From Deltaproteobacteria bacterium (lineage in GTDB: Bacteria > Bdellovibrionota_C > UBA2361 > JAAYZI01), in contig JAAYZI010000028.1 of the NCBI GenBank assembly GCA_012514925.1, positions 1 through 14,393 of the forward strand: a stretch of DNA of 14,393 nt, written 5' to 3'. A program made the translations under genes and the position numbers. Below the pieces are notes generated by a model that worked only from the letters and a program-made list of their open reading frames with translations, was not told the origin of the DNA and did not search any database. How positions within the stretch are numbered: the stretch's first letter is position 1; each line of letters opens with the position of its first letter. This document shows, piece after piece, positions 1-6,393 of the stretch.

Positions 1-382
1 AACGATACGCAGCCGGTGGGTCGCCATCTATCGACCCGAAGTTGCCCTGGCCGTACACAAGCGGATAGCGCAAACTCCAATCTTGAGCTAACCGCACTAA
101 AGCGTCATATACCGCCTGGTCACCATGAGGATGAAATCGCTTCAAGACTTCACCCACCACACCCGCACACTTCGACGTTTTACGATTTGAAAGCAGCCCT
201 TCGGTTAACATTGCGTAAAGCACGCGCCTTTGTACCGGCTTAAGGCCGTCGCGCACATCAGGCAGAGCCCTGCCGATGATGACACTCATGGCGTAATCCA
301 TATAGGATTGACGCATCTCTTCTTCGATATTGACTCTTATACCGGACGCACCCTCAGGGGTTTCTATTTCGGTCTTATCCAT
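1..382 (-). CDS. gyrA: DNA gyrase subunit A, N-terminal part (cut by window edge)
   Basis: GyrA is the DNA-cleaving subunit of gyrase (A2B2), which introduces negative supercoils using ATP hydrolysed by GyrB. The 127 complete codons read MDKTEIETPEG at the start, then the conserved SYMDYAMSVIIGRALPDVRD and GLKPVQRRVLYAM blocks and the quinolone-determining region (HPHGDQAVYD, residues 84-93), ending at GDPPAAYR. The next codon begins with T and would be the catalytic tyrosine, just outside the window. The position equivalent to E. coli Ser83 is Gln89; the equivalent of Asp87 is kept (Asp93). The ATG at 382-380 has no clear Shine-Dalgarno. An in-frame stop (TGA at 406-404) excludes a longer N-terminus, unless an ATT at 388-386 is used. 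A promoter lies about 160 bases upstream. Identity is certain; ParC is a less likely alternative, because the block sequence and isolated position fit GyrA better. Confidence 0.95.
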   Translation of the reverse strand, partial: MDKTEIETPEGASGIRVNIEEEMRQSYMDYAMSVIIGRALPDVRDGLKPVQRRVLYAMLTEGLLSNRKTSKCAGVVGEVLKRFHPHGDQAVYDALVRLAQDWSLRYPLVYGQGNFGSIDGDPPAAYR

Positions 383-407
383 ATAAATGACTTTTTGATT
401 TAATCAC
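375..407 (-). other. Short upstream ORF overlapping the gyrA start codon
   Basis: On the minus strand a GTG at 407-405 opens a 10-codon frame (MIKSKSHLYG, stop TAA 377-375). It runs across the gyrA ATG (382-380) in another frame. It has a strong purine-rich Shine-Dalgarno (GGAAGGAA, 421-414) about seven bases before the GTG, whereas the gyrA ATG has none. Termination within three codons of the gyrA start would allow ribosomes to reinitiate on gyrA. This is inference from layout; the short frame could be chance and the Shine-Dalgarno could serve some other purpose. Confidence 0.35.
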
Positions 408-544
408 GATCTGTTCCTTCCGCCGCAAATGGAAAAATCTTCCGTGCCGATGTCGCACCCTGCAAGCGGGACTCAGGCCTAAGGGCTTATTCAAGTGTGT
501 AAACGCCTCTCTTAAAGGCACCCCAAAGACCGAAAGCCACAAGG

Positions 545-573
545 ATTCTATCCTGCTTGTATTGAATAATCAA
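545..573 (-). promoter_or_regulatory. Putative sigma-70-type promoter of gyrA
   Basis: Read on the minus strand, TTGATT (573-568) and TAGAAT (550-545) are separated by exactly 17 bases, close to the consensus TTGACA-N17-TATAAT. It points toward gyrA and would give a leader of roughly 155 bases. No other promoter of comparable quality was seen in the 383-713 spacer. Confidence 0.6.
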
Positions 574-602
574 GACTTTAGGCCCTATCGAAGTAAGGCA
601 TA

Positions 603-672
603 TTGGCACTTTAGCTGATTCTTTTAAATGCCGACATACAAGGTGTCGGCAAATAGGGATGCTGGCCGACAT
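603..672 (+). promoter_or_regulatory. Possible control region of the receiver/HD-GYP-like gene
   Basis: An 8-bp perfect inverted repeat, TGCCGACA (629-636) and TGTCGGCA (644-651) with a 7-base loop, lies about 60 bases upstream of the start codon. Part of its left arm recurs as GCCGACAT at 665-672, so GCCGACAT occurs twice 35 bp apart (630-637 and 665-672). Just upstream is TTGGCA (603-608) with TTAAAT (624-629), spacing 15, a weak sigma-70-like pair. The repeat would sit at or just after the start of such a transcript, a usual place for an operator. No regulator can be assigned. Confidence 0.3.
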
Positions 673-713
673 GCGTTGACCGGGTTTACACTCCACACAT
701 ACATGGAGCTGAG

Positions 714-2189
714 TTGAATAGCCGCATCGAAAATATTCTGATCCTCCAACGATCAAAATCCTTGCCGGCCAACTTGCGCGAAACATTGCGCTTGCAAGGC
801 TACAGCGCCACCACCGTTTTCGACGTCCCTGCGGCGTTGAAAGCCATGCAAGAACTGAAACGCGCCCTCTTTTTGGTGGACTGCGGAGAGAGCCGCCAAG
901 TGGCCTCACAAACCATCAAGCATCTGGTGGATACTCCAGATATTTGTGACTACCCCTGCATCGTAATTACTCCCACTCCAAGCGCCTTTAAAGAGGCCTT
1001 CGACCGCTATTTTATGCTGGTAAAGCCGTTGGATTCACCTTGCAGCATAACTCTCTTTATTGAGACCCTGCACGAAATCGAAGGCCTACTCCCAGAGTAC
1101 TGCAAGCGCCTGGAAAAAATTGCGCCGCACAAGCTCATGGCCTCCTTTCCAAGCCAATCGGAGCCACAGCCACAAGAAACTGAACCAGCCCTATCTCCTG
1201 CGCTGATGCACCCCGCTTATACCTCCGAAAAGAGCATCCCCGAACTGCTGTTCTCGATCCTGCAGCAAGCACAAAACCTCAATCTTAAAGGGCGGCTCTA
1301 CAATAATGATATCTCTGAGCGAGAACTGATTGAATCCGGTTGTTTTCCGGATGACCAAAAAGTAAGGGAAGTGGTGCGGCATCTCTGTCTTGACATGCCG
1401 CAGGGAGACCGTAAACATCTTTACCGCACCGCTTTCATTCTGGGTCAAACAACCCGGCCTCTCAATTTTGCGCCCGAATTACGGGAGCAGTGCGCAGGGG
1501 CAGCCTTCCTGTTTACACATGCTTTTGGTCCCGGTAAAACTGACCTGCTTAGGGCCAACTACATCTCCTCCATTAACCGGCAAATCCGCCAAGAAATGGC
1601 GTTGACCATAAAGGAAAGCGCTCACAACACCAAGGCTCTGGGGTTCTCTGAAATCAGCGCACTGATCCACAAGATGGCGTTGCTGTTAGAACACAGTACT
1701 CCGCTAGAGGATGATGCCCAGACTGTGGCTGCCTCCAGCCTGATGGCGGCGGATCTAATGGATCGCATCTGCTACTATGGGGGCCACTGGAATCCGCGCG
1801 CTTCTTATCTCTTACTGACCAAAATAAGAAGCGGTGCGCTCAAGCAGATTCACCCAAACGTCCTACCTTATCTGATCAAGTTTCTAGTGGAAAGTATCGG
1901 CTCCAGAAAGCCTGCCTGTCTCCTCTCCAAACGTCTCAGGCTGGATCCCATGCTCAGGGTGGCAGCCGCACAGGCTCGAAAAATCAGACCAGGCAGACAC
2001 GAAAAGAGGGTTGAGATCAGCGCGCTGGAGCCAGGTATGAGACTGACAAAACCGCTGCTAAGCTTCGACGGCAGCGTGCTACTTTCTTCCGATCTTACGC
2101 TTGATTCGGATCTGATCTGGAGGGTCTGGCAGCTAGCCTCAATTCAGATCATTAACACGCATCTAATCGTCGCACAGGTTGACCGTTGA
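714..2189 (+). CDS. Receiver protein with degenerate HD-GYP-like output domain
   Basis: 491 residues. Residues 1-115 have the fold pattern of a response-regulator receiver: beta strand ILIL (8-11), candidate phosphoacceptor Asp56 in FLVDC, Thr86 in VIT, and Lys104-Pro105. The acidic pair normally found after strand 1 is replaced by Gln12-Arg13, so Mg-dependent phosphorylation may be lost. After a Pro/Gln-rich linker (about 140-165), the middle resembles HD-GYP phosphodiesterases in its later helices (about 340-395: AADLMDRICYYGGHWNPRAS, then a P-N-V-L-P-Y-L-I segment similar to the family's F-x-P-x-V-V end). The HD metal motif and the GYP motif are both absent. The tail (about 433-491, LEPGMRLTKPLL and GSVLL) matches a beta-rich module often next to HD-GYP domains. 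It is therefore probably a non-catalytic c-di-GMP-related or scaffold protein. Start is TTG at 714, preceded by GGAG (705-708) at 5-base spacing. It converges with the sigma-54 regulator operon. Confidence 0.6.
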   Translation: MNSRIENILILQRSKSLPANLRETLRLQGYSATTVFDVPAALKAMQELKRALFLVDCGESRQVASQTIKHLVDTPDICDYPCIVITPTPSAFKEAFDRYFMLVKPLDSPCSITLFIETLHEIEGLLPEYCKRLEKIAPHKLMASFPSQSEPQPQETEPALSPALMHPAYTSEKSIPELLFSILQQAQNLNLKGRLYNNDISERELIESGCFPDDQKVREVVRHLCLDMPQGDRKHLYRTAFILGQTTRPLNFAPELREQCAGAAFLFTHAFGPGKTDLLRANYISSINRQIRQEMALTIKESAHNTKALGFSEISALIHKMALLLEHSTPLEDDAQTVAASSLMAADLMDRICYYGGHWNPRASYLLLTKIRSGALKQIHPNVLPYLIKFLVESIGSRKPACLLSKRLRLDPMLRVAAAQARKIRPGRHEKRVEISALEPGMRLTKPLLSFDGSVLLSSDLTLDSDLIWRVWQLASIQIINTHLIVAQVDR

Positions 2190-2201
2190 ATTAATACGAG
2201 G

Positions 2202-2221
2202 CTACGAGACTACGAGACTAC
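2202..2221. repeat. Short tandem repeat between convergent genes
   Basis: CTACGAGA is repeated at 2202-2209 and 2210-2217 and begins a third time (CTAC, 2218-2221). It lies in the 63-base gap between two convergent stop codons. No terminator-like hairpin with a T run was seen in this gap. Confidence 0.6.
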
Positions 2222-2252
2222 TTGGCTCCGCTCATATCCAGGTTAATCTGGG

Positions 2253-3620
2253 TCAGGAATCGGCTCGCGCCAGAATCCTCCGCAAGCTGGAGCGCTCAAT
2301 CCCCAATTTTTTAGCAGCCTGAACCTGGTTTCCTTCAGCTACCCGCAGCGCCTCCTTTACCAGAGTGAGCTTATAACGTTCAACCTTCTCTTTAAAACTC
2401 TCCTCGCCTACATTGCCGTATGCAGCCGGAGCGCCTATTCTTAGGTCCTCTCTGACAATCTTGGCTCTACCCGCGCACTGGGCGCGAAAGGCTGCTCCTT
2501 CCACGACCCCTTCCAGTTCCCGCACATTTCCGGGCCAACCATAAGCGCATAGCAGCTCAAGCGCCTGGTCCTCCACACCAAACACGCACACCTGCTCATT
2601 TTCCCTGAGCCTTCCTAGTATGTGCTCACACAGCTGTGGAATATCCTCTATACGCTCTCTCAGTGGAGACACATGTAAAACCGCTTGCGCGATGCGATGA
2701 AAAAAATCCTGCCTTAGTTTGCCGCTTTCCAGCGACTCCCCGATATTCCGATTGCAGGCGGAGATTAACCGGAAATTGACACTTAACTCCTGATTCGATC
2801 CGACCGCCCTAAATTTCTTGTCCTGCAGCACTCCCAGTAAACTCACCTGAGTTTCAAGGGGCAGTTCATCGACTTCATCCAAAAATAGAGTGCCAAGGTG
2901 GGCCTCACTCAAGAGGCCACGCCGATGGTCAAGCGCTCCCGTAAAAGCGCCCTTGACGTGTCCAAAGAGATCGCTGCTAACCATGTCGGCGGTGCCGAAA
3001 TAGGGTTGGTACCTCACCAGGGCGTGGGCCGCGCGGAAACTGAGCTTATGCACCACTTGGGCGCACAAGCCTTTACCCGTTCCGGTTTCGCCGGTGATTA
3101 ATACGGGTTGATTGCTGCGAGCGGCGTCTAAAATTTCGTTCCTGAGCTCTTGAGTTTTGGCGGAACTCCCAACTATCAACGCGGCGGCTTCCGGTCCCTG
3201 CCCTTCCTGCAGACGACGATAGGAACGGCGCAGCTCAGCCTGACTGAATCCGTCATTGATAAGCGCTTTAAGATGCTCGATCTCGACGGGCTTCTCCAGA
3301 AAACTTGCGGCTCCGCAGTTAAGCGCCCGCACCCCATGCTCAATCCCCGAGTGCCCGGTCAACACGATTACGCGGCAAGAATTGTCAGCTTCGACAAAGT
3401 CTCTAAGCAAACTAAATCCGCTCTCCACTCCTTGCGCCGGGACCAAGCAAAGATCTAGCACCACTACCTGCGGGGCTGTGCGGTTGAAAATCTCGGTGGC
3501 TGTTTCAGCCTTGGCGGCGGCATGTAACCCAGCCTGAAGCCCGGCAGCTTTTAAAGCGCGCGTCATGCTGCAAAGCGCATCCCCGTCATAATCTACCAGG
3601 AGCACGTGAAGCTGCTTCAT
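2253..3620 (-). CDS. NtrC-family sigma-54-dependent response regulator
   Basis: 455 residues in the canonical order receiver, AAA+, Fis-type HTH. Receiver (1-120): Asp10 and Asp12, phosphoacceptor Asp56 (VVVLDL), Thr88 and Lys110-Pro111 are all present. AAA+ (about 148-385): Walker A GETGTGKG (177-184), the sigma-54 contact loop GAFTGA (224-229), Walker B LFLDE (245-249), an LRQDFFHR arginine-finger region and YGWPGNVREL. HTH near the end: QAAKKLGIERSSLRRIL. It should bind an upstream enhancer and drive sigma-54 RNA polymerase with ATP when phosphorylated. The stretch before GAFTGA (LVRYQPYFGTADMVSS) departs from the usual 'N-C-A-A/S' segment of the family. The ATG (3620-3618) overlaps the TGA of the upstream kinase-like gene as ATGA and has no good Shine-Dalgarno, so translation is probably coupled. 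Target genes are unknown. Confidence 0.95.
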   Translation of the reverse strand: MKQLHVLLVDYDGDALCSMTRALKAAGLQAGLHAAAKAETATEIFNRTAPQVVVLDLCLVPAQGVESGFSLLRDFVEADNSCRVIVLTGHSGIEHGVRALNCGAASFLEKPVEIEHLKALINDGFSQAELRRSYRRLQEGQGPEAAALIVGSSAKTQELRNEILDAARSNQPVLITGETGTGKGLCAQVVHKLSFRAAHALVRYQPYFGTADMVSSDLFGHVKGAFTGALDHRRGLLSEAHLGTLFLDEVDELPLETQVSLLGVLQDKKFRAVGSNQELSVNFRLISACNRNIGESLESGKLRQDFFHRIAQAVLHVSPLRERIEDIPQLCEHILGRLRENEQVCVFGVEDQALELLCAYGWPGNVRELEGVVEGAAFRAQCAGRAKIVREDLRIGAPAAYGNVGEESFKEKVERYKLTLVKEALRVAEGNQVQAAKKLGIERSSLRRILARADS

Positions 3621-4300
3621 TTTGACACCGGCAATAAAATGCTTAACTCAAGTAACGGTCCAACCCGGACATTCACCTGGCCGGAGTGCGCCCACACAAT
3701 CGCGTCCACAAGTGCGCTTGTATACTGATCTAGATCGGGGCATTCATCGTAAAATGCCGCCAGTGTATGATACTCGCGCTCACCGGGTTCAAGGTGACTC
3801 TCCGCTTGCAGGCTGACTGACAGCGCCTGAAACTCCAGACAGCGCGTGACGCGGCAACCGGTATTTTTGGGAGATGCCAACCCAGCACGTCCCAACGCAC
3901 CCCAGCCTTCAAAAAACCATCGCAGCGCCGCTATCAGCAAGCCGCTGTCTGCTCGTACCCTTAAATCCCTTTCACACTCCCAAGTAACGGCGATCTGCTG
4001 CGCACAAGCGCTTTCAACAAGCAGGCGCTCAATCGAGAGGTCCTCGAGCTTTAATGTCCGCACAGAACAGGCAGAAATATCTTTCAGGGCAGCCGCCACC
4101 TCCCGGCAACGCAACTGACTGCGCTCACACTCCTCCGCTGGCAAAACAGTCTTAAAATAACTTAAGTCGTTCGAGATCACCGCAAGGGGAGTGCGCAAGC
4201 GGTGCGTTAGCCCCCTGATTAAACAGGAAAGGAGGGCTAAAGGAACGGTGTCAGCCTGATTAAAAAGATGGGAAAGAGGCTCTGGCTTTCCAGAATTCAC
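3617..4300 (-). CDS. Degenerate histidine-kinase-like protein
   Basis: 227 residues with no transmembrane segment, PAS, GAF or other sensor domain. Residues 30-50 hold an H-box-like sequence (THRLRTPLAVISNDL) with the candidate phosphoacceptor His33. The acidic residue that normally follows (H-E/D-x-R-T-P) is Arg34. The later half follows the outline of a HATPase_c domain (a D-x-x-L-L-like helix around ADSGLLIAALRW, and a terminal A-H-S-G-Q-V segment followed by LLELSILLP). The Asn residues of the N box, the D-x-G-x-G motif and the second glycine loop are missing, so ATP binding is doubtful. It may be a phosphotransfer or docking partner for the response regulator it is coupled to (ATGA overlap). 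Start is GTG at 4300-4298, chosen because GGAGG (4311-4307) lies 6 bases upstream. Family assignment rests on the H-box and operon context. Confidence 0.6.
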   Translation of the reverse strand: MNSGKPEPLSHLFNQADTVPLALLSCLIRGLTHRLRTPLAVISNDLSYFKTVLPAEECERSQLRCREVAAALKDISACSVRTLKLEDLSIERLLVESACAQQIAVTWECERDLRVRADSGLLIAALRWFFEGWGALGRAGLASPKNTGCRVTRCLEFQALSVSLQAESHLEPGEREYHTLAAFYDECPDLDQYTSALVDAIVWAHSGQVNVRVGPLLELSILLPVSK

Positions 4301-4608
4301 AAACTGCCTCCATAATCGTCAAACATTGTTTCGCGGGAAGCGCGGGAACAAAGTTAAGCGCCTCCCAGCCCAATGGAATACCTCAAACTGGCTCTAGATA
4401 GAGAGTTGGCGCCCAACAAACTATAGGTATAACAATTACACCGGCCTTACGCAAAAACGGATGCAAAAAGCCGCAAGAGAAGTATGTAATATGGTAAATC
4501 CACTTATAATTTGTAATACTCCGCCTACTGGACCCGAATTTAGTCTTGGCGGCTTGGAACGCAGTGCACTTGCTGCTTGCCGCGACAATGAGGAAAATGA
4601 GGAAAATG
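4301..4608. promoter_or_regulatory. Divergent spacer between kinase-like/regulator operon and gat operon
   Basis: A non-coding stretch of about 308 bases between divergent operons. For the plus strand there is a perfect TATAAT at 4505-4510 about 100 bases before gatC, but no convincing -35 at 16-18 bases. For the minus strand there is TTGCGT (4454-4449), 17 bases, then TATACC (4431-4426), a weak match. A GC-rich, nearly self-complementary segment (GTTGGCGCCCAAC, about 4404-4416) lies between. I saw no clear sigma-54 promoter (GG-N10-GC). Confidence 0.35.
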
Positions 4609-4893
4609 ATGTTTAAAGCAGAGGATACTCTTAAAATCGCCAGCTTGGCCAGACTGGCGCCGAGCCAAGATGAACTCTTAGTCCTGACCAAGGACTCCAA
4701 CGCTATTTTGGAATACGTGCGCCAGCTTGAAACTCTCGACCTCACGGGCGTACAACCTATGAGCCATGTGCACGGGGTAACAAACGTGCTGCGCGAAGAT
4801 GAGCCTGAGCCATCGTTAACAGTGGACGAAGCTTTGAGCAACGCAATCGACACTCACGATAATTTTTTCAAAGTGCCGATCATCATCGAATGA
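4609..4893 (+). CDS. gatC: Asp/Glu-tRNA amidotransferase subunit C
   Basis: 94 residues, the usual GatC size. GatC is the small belt subunit that wraps around GatA and stabilises GatCAB, which converts Glu-tRNA(Gln) and Asp-tRNA(Asn) to the amidated forms. Family signs are ASLARLAP near the start, an ILEYVRQLETLD helix, the GVQPMSHVHG segment, and a C-terminal VLREDEPEPSLTVDEAL followed by FKVPIIIE. The ORF is open upstream to 4546, but ATG 4609 fits the family's N-terminus. The preceding bases carry a tandem repeat ATGAGGAAA ATGAGGAAA ATG, so a GAGG lies about 6 bases ahead of ATG 4609; ATG 4606 is also possible. First gene of the operon gatC-gatA-gatB-DUF4911-ppiD. Confidence 0.93.
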   Translation: MFKAEDTLKIASLARLAPSQDELLVLTKDSNAILEYVRQLETLDLTGVQPMSHVHGVTNVLREDEPEPSLTVDEALSNAIDTHDNFFKVPIIIE

Positions 4894-4929
4894 GCAACCC
4901 TTAATTTTAGAAACTCCCTGTAAGCCGTT

Positions 4930-6393
4930 ATGACTGAACCAGCCCTACTCACCCTAACGCAGCTTCGAGCTGGGTTGGATCGTAAAGACTTTTCAAGTGT
5001 CGAGCTTACCTCCTCGTGCTTGAAACTCATCGAGAAGCACGCTGACCTAAATGCCTTCATCGAAATATGCGAGGAGCAGGCGCTAGCGCAGGCCAAGCAC
5101 GCTGACAGCTTGTTGGCTAAAGGTGAGACCTCTCCACTGCTCGGCATTCCACTAGCCATTAAGGATGCAATCGTCACCGCTGGGATACGCACCACTTGCG
5201 CCAGCAAGATGCTGCAGAATTTCATTCCGCCATACGACGCCACCGTCATCCAAAAATTAAAACAGGAAGGCGCCGTAATTGTCGCAAAAAATAACCTGGA
5301 TGAATTTGCGATGGGCTCATCTTCTGAGAATTCCGCCTTTGGACCCGTCAAAAATCCTTGGGACAAAAAACGCGTACCAGGCGGATCAAGCTCAGGCTCT
5401 GCCGCCGCAGTCGCAGCCGGTCTAGTGCCTGGAGCTTTGGGGACCGACACCGGCGGCTCAGTGCGCCAACCCGCCTCGTTTTGTGGAATCGTCGGCATTA
5501 AACCCACCTATGGGCGGGTAAGCCGTTACGGTGTTGTGGCCTATGCCTCTTCACTAGACCAGGTCGGCGTTTTCGGACGACGCACCGCGGATTGTGCCAC
5601 GCTGCTTCAGACGATTGCGGGCCATGATTTCAAAGATTCGACCTCTATCCAACAGCCCCTACCGGATTTTTCAGCCAACCTGGAAACGGACATTAAAGGC
5701 TTGAAGATTGGAGTTCCAAAGGAGTACTTTGAGGAGGGATTGGACCCGCAAGTCTGCGACGCTGTCAAAGCCGCAATCGACAAGTTGGTTTCTTTGGGAG
5801 CGCAAGCATGTGAGGTCTCACTGCCCCACAGCCAGTACGCAGTCGCCGTCTACTACATCATTGCATCAGCCGAAGCTTCTTCCAATCTAAGCCGCTACGA
5901 CGGTGTGCGCTACGGATATCGAGCCTCTAACCCCAGTGACCTGCAGGATCTCTATTGCCGCTCCCGCAGCGAGGCCTTTGGAATCGAAGTGCAGCGACGT
6001 ATTTTGATGGGAACATTTGTGCTCTCTTCTGGATACTTCGAAGCTTATTATTTACGCGCTCAAAAGGTACGTACCCTGATTGCGGAAGATTTTAAGAGAG
6101 TTTTTGAAAATGATTGTGATCTGATTGCGTGCCCGACCGCCCCCACCACTGCCTATCTGCTTGGAGAGAAAGTTCAAAATCCGCTGCAAATGTATCTGGG
6201 CGACGTGTACACTTTACCGGCAAGCTTAGCCGGACTGCCCGGATTAAGCTTGCCATGCGGTTTTGACTCGCAGCGGCTCCCGATTGGGTTGCAGCTAATC
6301 GGTCGGCCGTGGGACGAGGCCACCCTTTTTAAGGTTGCACAAGCCTACGAAAACGCGACAGCATGGAAAACCCATGCTCCAAATTTAGGATGA
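4930..6393 (+). CDS. gatA: Asp/Glu-tRNA amidotransferase subunit A (amidase)
   Basis: 487 residues, full length. GatA is the glutaminase of GatCAB: it releases ammonia from glutamine, which is channelled to GatB. The amidase-signature Ser-cisSer-Lys triad is visible: Lys78 (IPLAIKDAI), Ser153 in PGGSSSGSA, and nucleophile Ser177 in GTDTGGSVRQPA. It is followed by GIKPTYGRVSRYGVVAYASS, typical of GatA rather than of other amidases. The C-terminal part has PTAPTTAY and the LPASLAGLPGLSLPCG block. It starts 36 bases after gatC; the ATG at 4930 has no recognisable Shine-Dalgarno, and an in-frame stop lies just upstream, so it probably relies on operon coupling. Its TGA overlaps a candidate gatB ATG (ATGA). 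Confidence 0.97.
   Translation: MTEPALLTLTQLRAGLDRKDFSSVELTSSCLKLIEKHADLNAFIEICEEQALAQAKHADSLLAKGETSPLLGIPLAIKDAIVTAGIRTTCASKMLQNFIPPYDATVIQKLKQEGAVIVAKNNLDEFAMGSSSENSAFGPVKNPWDKKRVPGGSSSGSAAAVAAGLVPGALGTDTGGSVRQPASFCGIVGIKPTYGRVSRYGVVAYASSLDQVGVFGRRTADCATLLQTIAGHDFKDSTSIQQPLPDFSANLETDIKGLKIGVPKEYFEEGLDPQVCDAVKAAIDKLVSLGAQACEVSLPHSQYAVAVYYIIASAEASSNLSRYDGVRYGYRASNPSDLQDLYCRSRSEAFGIEVQRRILMGTFVLSSGYFEAYYLRAQKVRTLIAEDFKRVFENDCDLIACPTAPTTAYLLGEKVQNPLQMYLGDVYTLPASLAGLPGLSLPCGFDSQRLPIGLQLIGRPWDEATLFKVAQAYENATAWKTHAPNLG

Noticed and set aside
603..620. Sigma-54 promoter (TTGGCAC ... CTGAT)
   Set aside because: The -24-like TGGCAC is good, but the essential GC at -12 reads GA, so it does not meet the consensus.
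703..717. Four-codon ORF (MELS) overlapping the TTG start of the receiver gene
   Set aside because: It has no Shine-Dalgarno of its own, and ATG/TGA pairs this close arise easily by chance.
487..909. 140-codon minus-strand ORF
   Set aside because: It overlaps the gyrA promoter and the receiver gene, has low-complexity basic and Cys-rich content, and matches no family pattern.
4383..5507. Minus-strand ORFs of 156 and 217 codons across gatC/gatA
   Set aside because: They lie antisense to well-recognised gatC and gatA; their Ser-rich composition reflects the shadow of the GSSSGSA-type codons.
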